DNA of 62,246 nt, from contig JAFYRT010000056.1 in NCBI GenBank assembly GCA_017546805.1, forward strand, positions 1 to 62,246, written 5' to 3'. Both the position numbers and the translations under genes were made by a program. Below, in pieces: positions 1-7,736 of this stretch. The stretch comes from Muribaculaceae bacterium. Its GTDB lineage: Bacteria > Bacteroidota > Bacteroidia > Bacteroidales > G3-4614. How positions within the stretch are numbered: position 1 is the first letter of the stretch; every line of letters starts with the position of its first letter. The notes under the pieces are model-generated. The model worked only from the letters and a program-made list of their open reading frames with translations, was not told where the DNA came from and did no database searches.

Positions 1-239
1 CAAATTTTTGTTCGGGAGTTCTTCGAACATCCCTCAGTCAATTTTCATTTGCCGTTACAGCTATTCCCTCGTTTGCAGGGTGTTGCGGGACTCGCTTCGC
101 TCGAACAGTCCTCACACTTTATCCTGCAAACTTCAGGGCTTTCACTCTGTTTTATAATGGTGCGATTTATTTTTTTAATATTACTCTGACTCAAATACGT
201 CTTTATTTCTCTTTTTGATTTTTATCGGACAGCAATAAT
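1..239. repeat. Left copy of ~238-bp terminal inverted repeat
   Basis: This segment is the reverse complement of 61991-62227 with scattered differences, mostly in the middle. It contains three visible dyads: TGTTCG (9-14) with CGAACA (24-29); GTTTGCAGG (71-79) with CCTGCAAAC (123-131); and GGACT (88-92) with AGTCC (107-111). The outer GTTTGCA/TGCAAAC pairing is kept in the other copy although the sequence between the arms differs. The inner boundary lies just before the agmatine deiminase stop codon. It reads as a dispersed structured repeat at which an assembly may have broken; no transposase is attached. Confidence 0.85.
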
Positions 240-249
240 ATTATATCTA

Positions 250-1278
250 CTACAACACTCCTTCGGGGTATTGCATTGTGATGCAGTGGAGTGAACCATG
301 TTGTTTGATAAGTGCTACACAATCGATACCGACAACTTCGTAGCCAGGGAATGCTTTTGATATTGCCTCTATTGCCATTTTGTCGTTAGTGGGTTGGCTG
401 TATGTTGGCATAAGCACTGCTCCGTTTACTATTAGGAAGTTGGCGTATGATGCAGGTAGTCTTTCTCCGTCAAATATTATTTCGTCTGCCATTGGCAATG
501 CAATTAGGTTGTATGGGTTGCCTTCACTGTTTTTTGCATTAATCAACTCATTTTCCATTGCTTTTAGTTCGGTGTAATGCTCGTCGTTTTGGTCATCGCA
601 CTTAACGTATGCTATGGCGTTGTTGGGGCAATATCTTGCAAGTGTGTCGATGTGGCTGTCTGTGTCATCTCCTGCAAGGTATCCGTTGTCAATCCAAACT
701 ATGTTGTTTACTCCGAACGACTCTTTTAATACTGTTTCAATCTCCTCTTGTGTATATGAGGGATTGCGGAATTTAGACATTAAACATCGGGTAGTGGTCA
801 TTAATGAGCCATTTCCGTCAGCTTCAATTGAACCGCCCTCTAAAATAAAATGATTCATATTTCGGTAGTCTGCATTGAATAGCTCTTTTTTGTAGCAGTT
901 GAATGTTATTTCGTTGTCTAATGTTGCTTCGAATTTTTGTCCCCATCCGTTAAATCCAAAGTCGGTTATTACGTGGTTCCCATTTTGGGTGTCAACAACT
1001 GTTATTCCTCCGTGGTCGCGAGCCCATGTGTCGTTGCTTACACACTCAACAATGGTTACGTTATCCATATTTACATTGCCTTCGATAAGGGCCTTTACAC
1101 GCTCAGGTTCAGGAGTTACAATAATAAGTTTTTCGCGTTTTGCTATTTCGCGAGCTACATTGATGTAGCACTCTGTAACTTCAGATAGCATATAGTTCCA
1201 ATCGGTATTTTCGTGAGGCCAAGTCAGTTGAACTCCGCTTTGTACAGCCCATTCGGGTGGTAATATGTAATTGCTCAT
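250..1278 (-). CDS. aguA: Agmatine deiminase (peptidyl-arginine deiminase family)
   Basis: This enzyme should hydrolyse agmatine to N-carbamoylputrescine and ammonia in the cytoplasm, a step of putrescine synthesis from arginine. Family motifs are clear: GVQLTWPHENTDW near the N terminus, TWARDHGG, LEGGSIEADG, DTDSHIDT and a C-terminal GSLHCITMQ holding the likely nucleophilic cysteine. The frame stays open 48 bases upstream, but the extension MFFYYFCFYNK is unlike the family, so the ATG at 1278 (MSNYILPPEW) was chosen, giving 342 residues. No N-carbamoylputrescine amidase gene is adjacent, so the second step must be encoded elsewhere. Its stop lies 11 bases from the terminal repeat. It is divergent from the cytochrome c peroxidase gene. 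Confidence 0.9.
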   Translation of the reverse strand: MSNYILPPEWAVQSGVQLTWPHENTDWNYMLSEVTECYINVAREIAKREKLIIVTPEPERVKALIEGNVNMDNVTIVECVSNDTWARDHGGITVVDTQNGNHVITDFGFNGWGQKFEATLDNEITFNCYKKELFNADYRNMNHFILEGGSIEADGNGSLMTTTRCLMSKFRNPSYTQEEIETVLKESFGVNNIVWIDNGYLAGDDTDSHIDTLARYCPNNAIAYVKCDDQNDEHYTELKAMENELINAKNSEGNPYNLIALPMADEIIFDGERLPASYANFLIVNGAVLMPTYSQPTNDKMAIEAISKAFPGYEVVGIDCVALIKQHGSLHCITMQYPEGVL

Positions 1279-1357
1279 ATATTCTTTAATATTTTTGTTA
1301 TAAAAACAAAAGTAGTAAAAAAACATGATAATATGATTGCATATAAAAAAATATGTA

Positions 1358-1365
1358 TAAATTTG
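1358..1365 (+). promoter_or_regulatory. -7 box of the cytochrome c peroxidase promoter
   Basis: TAAATTTG matches the Bacteroidetes -7 consensus TAnnTTTG and lies 38 bases before the ATG at 1404. No good -33 TTTG was seen, so this is a one-element prediction. Confidence 0.5.
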
Positions 1366-1403
1366 TGTTTAATTGAATTTTAAATTTAGAAAAGGATAAG
1401 AAT

Positions 1404-2783
1404 ATGAAAAAAATTCTATTAGGTTCTTTTATTTTGGTGCTTATATTCTTGTTTGCCATATATAATATGGTAAATAGAATGCCATCAAAAGAGTTGTCGT
1501 TAAACGAACAGGTTTATGAGATTTTGACAGATGCAGAGTGTTTAATGTGTCATAGTTATAACCCAGACCTGCCATTCTATGCTAAAATTCCTTTGGTGCG
1601 TCGCCCAATTTATCGAGATATGAATGCTGCGTTGAAAGAGGAGAATTTAAAACCTGTAATGGATTCTATGGCAATGGGTGTACCTGTTTCAATTACTGCT
1701 GTTAACAAAATTGAACAGATTGCTATTAAGGGAAATATGCCTCCAGCAAAATTTTATCTATTGCACTGGGGTAGTCAATTAACTGATGAGAAACGCGAAG
1801 TTATTATTGCTTGGGCTAAACAACAACGTCTTGAGGGATACCTCTCTCAACTTGAGGATAGTGCTTTGGCAGAGAAATTGGCGGCTGAACCTGTATTCCC
1901 AATTTTGTATGATATTCCTGTTGATTCTGCTAAAGTGGAGTTAGGATTTAAACTTTACCACGATACTCGTTTGTCGTTAGACAATACTGTTTCGTGTGCA
2001 TCGTGTCACGGTTTGGACACAGGTGGTGTTGATAATAAACAATATTCAGAGGGTGTTGATGGCAAACTTGGTGGTGTAAATGCTCCTACTGTTTATAATG
2101 CTGTTTACAACTTTGTTCAATTCTGGGATGGTAGAGCTGCAACTCTTGCTGCTCAAGCTGCAGGACCTCCTCTAAACCCTGTTGAGATGGCTTCGAACTC
2201 ATTTGATGAGATTATTGCAAAATTGGAGAAAGATAAGGCTTTGACTGCAGAGTTCAAAAAAGTTTATCCCGAGGGTTATTCAGAGGCTACAATTACTGAT
2301 GCTATTCAAGAGTTTGAGAAGACTTTGATTACTAAAAACTCTCCATTCGACCGTTATATGTTGGGTGATGAGTCGGCAATGACCGAGCAACAAATTGCAG
2401 GATATAATGACTTTAAAAAGTATAGTTGTGCAACTTGCCACAGTGGTGTTAACTTTGGTGGTAATACATATGAGTTAATGGGTACTCGTTCAAATTACTT
2501 TGCTGCTCGTGGTACTGAACTAACAAACGAGGATTTTGGCCGTTATAAAGAGACTAAATCGGAGTATGATCGCCACAAATTCAAAGTTCCGGGATTGCGT
2601 AATGTCGCTCTTACTGCTCCTTACTTCCACGACGGTACAATTACTTCGTTGAAGAATGCTATTATGTATATGGGCGAATATCAGTTAAACGTTAACTTGA
2701 CTCAACAAGAGACTGAAAACATGGAGGCATTTTTAAATGCTTTGACAGGTGAAATTCCTGAAACTGCAAAGGTTGCAAAATAG
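1404..2783 (+). CDS. Tri-haem cytochrome c peroxidase (CcpA/MauG family)
   Basis: This protein probably reduces hydrogen peroxide in the periplasm with electrons from c-type cytochromes or quinol. Three CxxCH haem-attachment motifs are visible: CLMCH at residues 46-50, CASCH near 198-202 and CATCH near 342-346. The last two belong to the classical di-haem peroxidase core; the first adds an N-terminal haem domain as in Bacteroidetes and quinol-peroxidase-type enzymes. Residues 4-20 form one hydrophobic segment that acts as signal or membrane anchor. Length is 459 residues. The gene stands alone, with a promoter box upstream and a perfect palindromic terminator downstream. It fits the peroxide-defence theme of the next 12 kb. 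Confidence 0.93.
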   Translation: MKKILLGSFILVLIFLFAIYNMVNRMPSKELSLNEQVYEILTDAECLMCHSYNPDLPFYAKIPLVRRPIYRDMNAALKEENLKPVMDSMAMGVPVSITAVNKIEQIAIKGNMPPAKFYLLHWGSQLTDEKREVIIAWAKQQRLEGYLSQLEDSALAEKLAAEPVFPILYDIPVDSAKVELGFKLYHDTRLSLDNTVSCASCHGLDTGGVDNKQYSEGVDGKLGGVNAPTVYNAVYNFVQFWDGRAATLAAQAAGPPLNPVEMASNSFDEIIAKLEKDKALTAEFKKVYPEGYSEATITDAIQEFEKTLITKNSPFDRYMLGDESAMTEQQIAGYNDFKKYSCATCHSGVNFGGNTYELMGTRSNYFAARGTELTNEDFGRYKETKSEYDRHKFKVPGLRNVALTAPYFHDGTITSLKNAIMYMGEYQLNVNLTQQETENMEAFLNALTGEIPETAKVAK

Positions 2784-2801
2784 ATTTACTCTATAACTGA
2801 T

Positions 2802-2839
2802 ACAATAAAGGGGTTGAAAATTTTCAACCCCTTTATTGT
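2802..2839. terminator. Bidirectional terminator between peroxidase and luxS
   Basis: A perfect 19+19 palindrome with GGGGTTGAAAA on one arm and TTTTCAACCCC on the other, flanked by A/T-rich ends. It separates two convergent genes and can serve both. Confidence 0.85.
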
Positions 2840-2884
2840 GTTATAAAAGTTTATTAACTTATTAAGTTGTAGAAATTAAACTCA

Positions 2885-3364
2885 TTATTTAGGATACACT
2901 AAATTCTCCTCTTTGATATTGCTTAATACTTCGCTTACATATATTGCAGCCTCGCGTTTTGCATCATCTAAATCGTGGCAAGTCCAATCTCCGCAATCTT
3001 TTGGAGCCAAGCCTGGAATTTCTCCATCAAAATCGCGAACAAACTCAAATGTGTTTTTTATTAGGTCTACTATATCGCTGCTCTTGTATTCGCCTGCAAT
3101 TATCAAATAGTTTCCTGTGCGGCAGCCCATAGGCCCCCAATATACTATTTTATCTTTCCACTCGTCATCGTTTCTTAGGTAGGTGGCAGCAAGATGCTCA
3201 ATTGTGTGCAGTCCCGCTTGATCTAATACAGGTTGACGGTTGGGTTCTTTCATCCTTATGTCAAATGTGGTTATTGTAACTCCGTTAAAAACATCTACAC
3301 GAGATACGTATATGCCTCGTAATAGTTTGTTGTGGTCGATGGTAAAACTAGGTATCTTATCCAT
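2885..3364 (-). CDS. luxS: S-ribosylhomocysteine lyase LuxS
   Basis: LuxS cleaves S-ribosylhomocysteine to homocysteine and DPD, the precursor of autoinducer-2. The metal-binding HTIEH sits at residues 53-57, the catalytic cysteine is in GPMGCRTG (C81), and the third metal ligand is C124 in PKDCGD. The length of 159 residues is normal. The gene begins one base after the stop of mtnN, whose product supplies its substrate, so the two are translationally linked. It is the last gene of the mltG-mtnN-luxS operon and ends before the palindromic terminator shared with the peroxidase gene. Confidence 0.97.
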   Translation of the reverse strand: MDKIPSFTIDHNKLLRGIYVSRVDVFNGVTITTFDIRMKEPNRQPVLDQAGLHTIEHLAATYLRNDDEWKDKIVYWGPMGCRTGNYLIIAGEYKSSDIVDLIKNTFEFVRDFDGEIPGLAPKDCGDWTCHDLDDAKREAAIYVSEVLSNIKEENLVYPK

Positions 3365-3365
3365 A

Positions 3366-4052
3366 TTATAATTTATATATTAGGTCTTTAATAACATCAA
3401 ATGATTTTTCTGGTGCAACTTCCCAGAAATTGTTGTATTGCTCTATATTGTTGTCTTTGCCAGGGGTGTCGCTTATAACCCTTATGCTTACAAATGGTAC
3501 TTGCTTCATATAACAACAGTGTGCAAATGCGGCAGATTCCATATCAACTGCGATTGCCTCTTTAAAGTTGTTCTTTATTTCGCTTAGTCGATTGTCGTCG
3601 GTAATGAATTGGTCGCCTGTGCAAATCAAACCTTTATATACTCGGTCTTCTTCTGTGCGGTTTTCTAATATCTTATTAATGATATTCTCATCTCCCATAA
3701 ATTTTAAAGGGAAGCCTTGTACTTGTCCTATTTCGTTGCCATCGCCACACCACACATCGTGGTATGCAACTTCGCTACCAACTACTACATCGCATACTTT
3801 AGATTTTATGTCAATGCCTCCTGCAAGTCCTGTGTTTATTATGCAGTCTGGCTCAAAGTTGGTTATTATATCGTGGCATCGTGTTGCTGCACACACCTTG
3901 CCAATGCCTGATTGTGAGACTATGATTTGGTGCCCGTTACACTCTCCAAAGAAGTATGTTACATTGTCGCAACAAATCTCTTCAATGTCTTTAAAAAGTC
4001 GTTTGGTGCACTCAAGCTCGCTTTGTAGTGCAACTACTATTGCTATTTTCAT
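3366..4052 (-). CDS. mtnN: 5'-methylthioadenosine/S-adenosylhomocysteine nucleosidase
   Basis: This enzyme removes adenine from S-adenosylhomocysteine and methylthioadenosine, detoxifying the by-products of methylation and feeding LuxS. Family signatures seen are IAIVVALQSELE with the acid at residue 12, NTGLAGG, VDMESAAFAH with the ribose-binding glutamate, and the catalytic-aspartate motif RVISDTPG near the C terminus. Length is 228 residues, typical for Pfs. It lies 3 bases after mltG and 1 base before luxS. The pfs-luxS pairing is a well-known arrangement; adding mltG at the front is a local feature. Confidence 0.96.
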   Translation of the reverse strand: MKIAIVVALQSELECTKRLFKDIEEICCDNVTYFFGECNGHQIIVSQSGIGKVCAATRCHDIITNFEPDCIINTGLAGGIDIKSKVCDVVVGSEVAYHDVWCGDGNEIGQVQGFPLKFMGDENIINKILENRTEEDRVYKGLICTGDQFITDDNRLSEIKNNFKEAIAVDMESAAFAHCCYMKQVPFVSIRVISDTPGKDNNIEQYNNFWEVAPEKSFDVIKDLIYKL

Positions 4053-4055
4053 ATC

Positions 4056-5087
4056 TTATTTAATTTTAAGTCTGTTTAGTTCTCGGCGGTATTTGGCCGC
4101 ATTGTTGTTGTGCTCTCTTAATGTTGTTGCAAAGTTATGGTATCCCGAGAAGTCCTCTTTTGCACACATGTATATGTATTTTGATAGTTGGTAATTGAGC
4201 GTTTTTTCAATAGCTACTTTTGATGGTATGCGAATAGGTCCGGGAGGGAGTCCTTTATATTTGTATGTGTTATAAGGAGACTCTATTTCGAGATGTTTGT
4301 TCAATATGCGTCTTAACGAAAAATCGCCAGTAGCAAACTTGACGGTTGGGTCTGATTGCAATGGCATATCTATTTTTAACCTATTTATATATAGCCCTGC
4401 AACTGTTGCCATTTCGTCTGTTTTTTTTGTCTCTTCTTCAACTATAGATGCAAGTATTGTTATTTCGTATGGAGTCATTCCATTATCTTTAGCAATGTTT
4501 AATCTTGCTTCGTTCCAATATGAGTTATACTCTTTTTTCATTCTGTCTAAAAAGTTTTTGACAGATGAGACTTTGTATATGTTGTAACTGTCGGGCAGAA
4601 ACATTGTGACAATGCTTACTGTGTCGAAACCATAGCTTTTGCATACGTCGTTATCACATATTGCATTATATAGTGAGTCGGCAGGCATGTTTAAATTCTT
4701 ACAGATTGCGTTTGCTAATTCTCGCTTCGTTCTGATATTGTTAAATGTAATGGTTGATGTGCTGTTATCGCCTAATGCCAATAGGTTGTAGATGTTCCAT
4801 GCACTCATTTGAGAAGTTATCTTGTAGAAACCATGATATCTGTTAACTTTTCTTTTTTTTATCTCAAATATCTTTTCTACCCAATATGCCGTGTTTTCGT
4901 TGCTGTTTTCTGATAATTTATTGCATACAGTTTCTAATGTGGTATTCTCGTCGATGTACAAAGTGTAGGTCTCCTTGCAATTATTCGGTGTGGTTATCTT
5001 ATGATAAAGATAGTAACCAATACCTCCTGTAATAACCAATAGAGATATAATAACAATTATACCAACTTTTATATATTTCATCTTCAT
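4056..5087 (-). CDS. mltG: Endolytic murein transglycosylase MltG (YceG family)
   Basis: MltG cleaves nascent peptidoglycan glycan strands and is thought to end their polymerisation at the inner membrane. A single N-terminal membrane segment (residues 7-27) is followed by a LysM-like stretch (LYIDENTTLETVCNKL) and the catalytic domain, with LASIVEEET carrying the conserved glutamate, then LQSDPTVKFA and the conserved PPGPIRIPS and HNFATTLREH blocks. Length is 343 residues. It is the first gene of an operon with mtnN and luxS. A possible -7 box TATCTTCG lies on the minus strand at 5114-5121, but this is weak. A start two codons further in (MKYIKVG) is equally possible. Confidence 0.93.
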   Translation of the reverse strand: MKMKYIKVGIIVIISLLVITGGIGYYLYHKITTPNNCKETYTLYIDENTTLETVCNKLSENSNENTAYWVEKIFEIKKRKVNRYHGFYKITSQMSAWNIYNLLALGDNSTSTITFNNIRTKRELANAICKNLNMPADSLYNAICDNDVCKSYGFDTVSIVTMFLPDSYNIYKVSSVKNFLDRMKKEYNSYWNEARLNIAKDNGMTPYEITILASIVEEETKKTDEMATVAGLYINRLKIDMPLQSDPTVKFATGDFSLRRILNKHLEIESPYNTYKYKGLPPGPIRIPSKVAIEKTLNYQLSKYIYMCAKEDFSGYHNFATTLREHNNNAAKYRRELNRLKIK

Positions 5088-5356
5088 TTTATATCAATAG
5101 CCTTAATACAGTGCGAAGATACAACTTTTAATTGAGATAGTCTCTCTGAAGCTATTCTAACTTTTTAATTGCAAAATTAAAGAACATGACAAATGTGCTT
5201 TAGTTTGGCATATTTATTTGGTAATTTTGTGATAGAAATAGAAGAAGTTCTGTAAAATTGAAGATTATATGTATTGCGCCATCAATATGTATCGTAAAAA
5301 AAAGAGCTTGACGGTATAGAATTATTAGTCGTTATGAAGAGAAGGCGATGTGTCAT
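5088..5356. other. Gene-free AT-rich stretch upstream of mltG
   Basis: No ORF with family resemblance is visible. It probably holds the promoter of the mltG operon: TATCTTCG at 5114-5121 or TAATTTTG further up on the minus strand. A structured element follows at 5357-5456. Confidence 0.4.
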
Positions 5357-5456
5357 AATTGACAAACTACTGTGTTGTTTTCAATATTAGGGCTCAGTCA
5401 TGTACATAGGTACACTCCTTTCGCCCTAAATTTAAACGCCTTGTATTTTATCAATT
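5357..5456 (-). ncRNA. Unidentified structured RNA element, three nested stems
   Basis: Read on the minus strand, an outer stem AATTGATAAA/TTTGTCAATT (10 bp with one U-G) encloses TTAGGGC/GCCCTAA (7 bp, 5387-5393 with 5423-5429), which encloses TGTAC/GTACA around a four-base loop (5401-5414). No ORF spans it. It lies between the terminator of the rubredoxin operon and the presumed mltG promoter. No motif matches a riboswitch that I know by eye. It could be an independent small RNA, a leader of the mltG-mtnN-luxS operon, or a dispersed structured repeat. The strand is uncertain. Confidence 0.5.
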
Positions 5457-5468
5457 CTTATAAATCTT

Positions 5469-5509
5469 AAGAGGCTGATATCAAAATTTGCATTTTGACA
5501 CAGCCTCTT
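5469..5509 (-). terminator. Terminator of the rubredoxin genes
   Basis: AGAGGCTG/CAGCCTCT arms with an inner TCAAAAT/ATTTTGA pairing lie 7 bases beyond the stop of the second rubredoxin gene. Confidence 0.75.
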
Positions 5510-5515
5510 CATTAT

Positions 5516-5680
5516 TTACTCCTCAACCTCTTTGAATTTACTTTTGTTTGCTCCACATTTTGGACATACCCAATCTTCTGGAAGGTTTTCAAATGGAGTT
5601 CCGGGAGGTATTCCTGAGTTTGGGTCTCCTTTTTGGGGGTCATATACCCATTTGCATTTAGTGCAATAGTACTTTTTCAT
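5516..5680 (-). CDS. Rubredoxin (second of a tandem pair)
   Basis: This is a 54-residue one-iron electron carrier. The iron ligands are the paired CTKC (residues 6-9) and CPKC (39-42), with the family signature WVYDP and [15 protein letters not shown]. In anaerobes rubredoxins pass electrons to rubrerythrins and superoxide reductases, and a reverse rubrerythrin is encoded 7.4 kb away. It lies 31 bases downstream of a second, distinct rubredoxin gene and is followed at once by a terminator, so the pair is probably co-transcribed. Compared with its neighbour it is more basic at the C terminus (KSKFKEVEE). Confidence 0.95.
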   Translation of the reverse strand: MKKYYCTKCKWVYDPQKGDPNSGIPPGTPFENLPEDWVCPKCGANKSKFKEVEE

Positions 5681-5711
5681 ATTATATTCAATAGATTAAA
5701 TATGTTGGCGC

Positions 5712-5870
5712 TTATATTTCATCAAACATATCTTTTCCAACTCCACATACGGGACATACCCAATCTTCTGGTATTTTTTCAAATGGTGTGCCAGGTGCTA
5801 TTCCACCGTCAGGATCTCCTACTTTGGGATCATATACCCAATCGCATACTGTACATACATACTTTTTCAT
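5712..5870 (-). CDS. Rubredoxin (first of a tandem pair)
   Basis: This 52-residue rubredoxin has iron-binding CTVC (residues 6-9) and CPVC (39-42), plus [13 protein letters not shown] and the conserved EDWVCPVCG. It shares the MKKYxCTxCxWVYDP start with the next gene, so the pair probably arose by duplication and then diverged. It is divergent from oxyR, and the 150-base space between them carries a motif also found upstream of thioredoxin, which suggests peroxide-responsive expression. The likely partner is rubrerythrin; this is inferred, not shown. Confidence 0.95.
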   Translation of the reverse strand: MKKYVCTVCDWVYDPKVGDPDGGIAPGTPFEKIPEDWVCPVCGVGKDMFDEI

Positions 5871-5965
5871 AATTCTTTTGTTTTTTATTGCTATAACAAG
5901 TTAATAATATGTTTAGTTTTTGTCTTTTTAATTTTGTTACAAATAAAATTCATATCATTAATATA

Positions 5966-5990
5966 ATCAAACAGATTTATTATATATTTG
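5966..5990. promoter_or_regulatory. Divergent rubredoxin/oxyR promoter with candidate OxyR site
   Basis: ATCAAACAGATTT (5966-5978) recurs exactly at 7408-7420 in the thioredoxin promoter. Towards oxyR a perfect -7 box TATATTTG follows at 5983-5990. On the minus strand the motif supplies TTTG, 21 bases ahead of TTTATTTG, a near match to the -7 box, pointing to the rubredoxin genes. The motif therefore overlaps the -33 region, where a LysR-type regulator would act. Confidence 0.6.
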
Positions 5991-6020
5991 TATTGATAAA
6001 ACCGATTAATAATATTTATT

Positions 6021-6947
6021 ATGACTCTTCAACAGTTGGAATATATTGTTGCCGTTGATAAATACAGACACTTTGTTAAAGCGGCAGAATCTTGTGAGAT
6101 AACACAATCTACATTAAGCTCTTTAATACAAAAATTAGAGAACGAATTGGATGCAATAATATTTGATAGAACAAGTCATCCAATAAAACCTACGGTAATT
6201 GGAGAGTCGATTATTGCACAGGCAAAAATCATATTATATAACGCAGAACAACTTAAAGAGTTTGTTCAATCTCAAAGAAAAGAGGAGAGTGGTTCTCTTC
6301 GTATAGGAACTGTATCTACAATTGCTCCTTATATTCTTCCTAAGCTATTCAAAAAGCTATCTACTGAACATTCACAAATACAAGTGTCAGTTGAGGAGGC
6401 AAGAATATTGACTATTACAGAAAAGCTGGAACGAGCAGAACTTGATGTCGCTATATTGCCAATGCCTATTGATAATAAAGAACTGCTGGAGATTCCTATA
6501 TACAAAGAGAGATTTATGGCTTATGTATCTCCAAGTGAATCGTTTTTTGATAAAGAGCAAGTGTGTGTAAGTAAGATGCCGACAGAAAACTTGTGGGTAT
6601 TAAGAGAGGCATACTGTCCAAACAGTGGTAAATTTACATTTTGCTGTAAGGAGAAAGGTAATGCTGCTATATATGAGGCAGGAAGTATAGAAACATTGGT
6701 TAAAATTGTTGATGAGAATGGCGGTTTTTCTATTATTCCTGAGTTGCATGTAGCCCTTTTGTCTCCAGAACAACAAAAGAGGATAAAACCTATGTGTAAT
6801 CCAGAACCATCAAGAGAAGTTGCTTTAGTAGTAAGAAAGGATTTTGTTAAGGAGCGATTACTAAATATTCTTGCAAAAACCGTGATTGATGTTATTCCTG
6901 AACATATGGTAAATGAAAGAGTAAAGAAATATAGCATAAAGCTATAA
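6021..6947 (+). CDS. oxyR: LysR-type peroxide sensor OxyR
   Basis: This is a 308-residue transcription regulator with an N-terminal winged helix (MTLQQLEYIVAVDKYRHFVK, AAESCEITQSTLSSLIQKLE) and a C-terminal LysR effector domain. The OxyR signature is a redox cysteine pair. Here EAYCPNSGKFTFCC places two cysteines nine residues apart, the spacing of C199 and C208 in E. coli OxyR, with a third cysteine immediately after. GFSIIPELHVALL matches the OxyR C-terminal region. In Bacteroides OxyR controls catalase, AhpCF, Dps and thioredoxin. Here oxyR is flanked by rubredoxins on one side and thioredoxin on the other, and both flanking promoters share one motif, which suggests autoregulation and local targets. 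Confidence 0.92.
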   Translation: MTLQQLEYIVAVDKYRHFVKAAESCEITQSTLSSLIQKLENELDAIIFDRTSHPIKPTVIGESIIAQAKIILYNAEQLKEFVQSQRKEESGSLRIGTVSTIAPYILPKLFKKLSTEHSQIQVSVEEARILTITEKLERAELDVAILPMPIDNKELLEIPIYKERFMAYVSPSESFFDKEQVCVSKMPTENLWVLREAYCPNSGKFTFCCKEKGNAAIYEAGSIETLVKIVDENGGFSIIPELHVALLSPEQQKRIKPMCNPEPSREVALVVRKDFVKERLLNILAKTVIDVIPEHMVNERVKKYSIKL

Positions 6948-6982
6948 ATCTTTACTCATCAATATATATAAATCTATATAAT

Positions 6983-7336
6983 CTATAATATAGAGTCGAT
7001 AGCCTCTTTTAATTTATTTTTAGGAAGTCCTCCAACCATAATTCGAGGATTCTTATCCATTGGTATAAATAGTAGGGTAGGTATTGTTCTGATTCCAAAA
7101 GCGGCAGATAGTTCTTCCTCTTGGTCTACATCTACTTTATAAATATCAACTTTGCCCTCGTATTCATTTGATACTTCCTCAAGAATAGGAGATAGAGCTT
7201 TACAAGGTCCACACCATTGAGCATAAAAGTCAATTACAGCAGGCTTATTCCCCAAAAACTTCCAGCTATCTTTGTTCTCTTCTATATTTGATACTCTTTT
7301 TAAGAACTCATCTTTTGTTAAATGTATTGTTGCCAT
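6983..7336 (-). CDS. Thioredoxin
   Basis: This is a 117-residue cytoplasmic thiol-disulphide reductant. The active site WCGPC lies in FYAQWCGPCKALSPIL, the cis-proline is in IRTIPTLL, and KVDVDQEEELSAAFGIR is the usual central helix region. There is no signal peptide. It has a short N-terminal extension (DEFLKRVSNIEENKDSWKF) ahead of the fold, common in Bacteroidetes. It converges on oxyR, 35 bases away, and its promoter carries the same 13-bp motif as the oxyR promoter, so it is a probable OxyR target. Confidence 0.95.
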   Translation of the reverse strand: MATIHLTKDEFLKRVSNIEENKDSWKFLGNKPAVIDFYAQWCGPCKALSPILEEVSNEYEGKVDIYKVDVDQEEELSAAFGIRTIPTLLFIPMDKNPRIMVGGLPKNKLKEAIDSIL

Positions 7337-7381
7337 AATTTTAAATATTTATTTGTTAATAATTTCTTTTGTTTTCTGATG

Positions 7382-7420
7382 CAAAAATAAATCAACCATT
7401 TTAATCTATCAAACAGATTT
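7382..7420 (-). promoter_or_regulatory. Thioredoxin promoter with candidate OxyR operator
   Basis: On the minus strand TTTG (7410-7413), a 20-base spacer and TATTTTTG (7382-7389) form a complete Bacteroidetes promoter. The -33 TTTG lies inside AATCT-N7-AGATT (7403-7419), a dyad of LysR type, and inside the 13-mer shared with the oxyR promoter. Confidence 0.65.
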
Positions 7421-7736
7421 TATATATAAGACTATCGATATTATCGATATGAATAAGTGTCGTATACTAATTCAATTCATAGAACAGATTTTTTGGTTTT
7501 TTGGTTCGAAGTGGTATATGTTTGCTGTTTGTATACAATGTTGGCTTTAAGAAATTTCTATTTATATAAATTTCTTATAACGAAGAATCTAATTTATATT
7601 TGCACTTAATATTAATAGGAAACTAAAATAGCCTTGTTTACTTATATTGTGCAATTTGATATTATATATAATTTTGCTATCTATTGTTCTAAATAGAGGT
7701 TGGAATGTAATAGGCTGTTTACAAAATTTTGTTTAG
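7421..7736. other. Upstream region of the FadL-type gene
   Basis: No ORF is visible. It holds a tandem TATCGATA pair around 7433-7449, the dyad and -7 box described at 7549-7602, and then an untranslated leader of about 125 bases. Confidence 0.5.
7549..7602 (+). promoter_or_regulatory. Promoter and dyad ahead of the FadL-type gene
   Basis: A perfect dyad AAGAAATTT (7549-7557) / AAATTTCTT (7568-7576) lies just upstream of the -7 box TATATTTG (7595-7602). The dyad covers the -33 position, where a repressor or activator could bind. Confidence 0.5.

Noticed and set aside
899-1188. Plus-strand reading frames inside the agmatine deiminase gene and similar antisense frames elsewhere
   Set aside because: They have no family resemblance and lie wholly opposite well-supported genes; they are by-products of codon usage.
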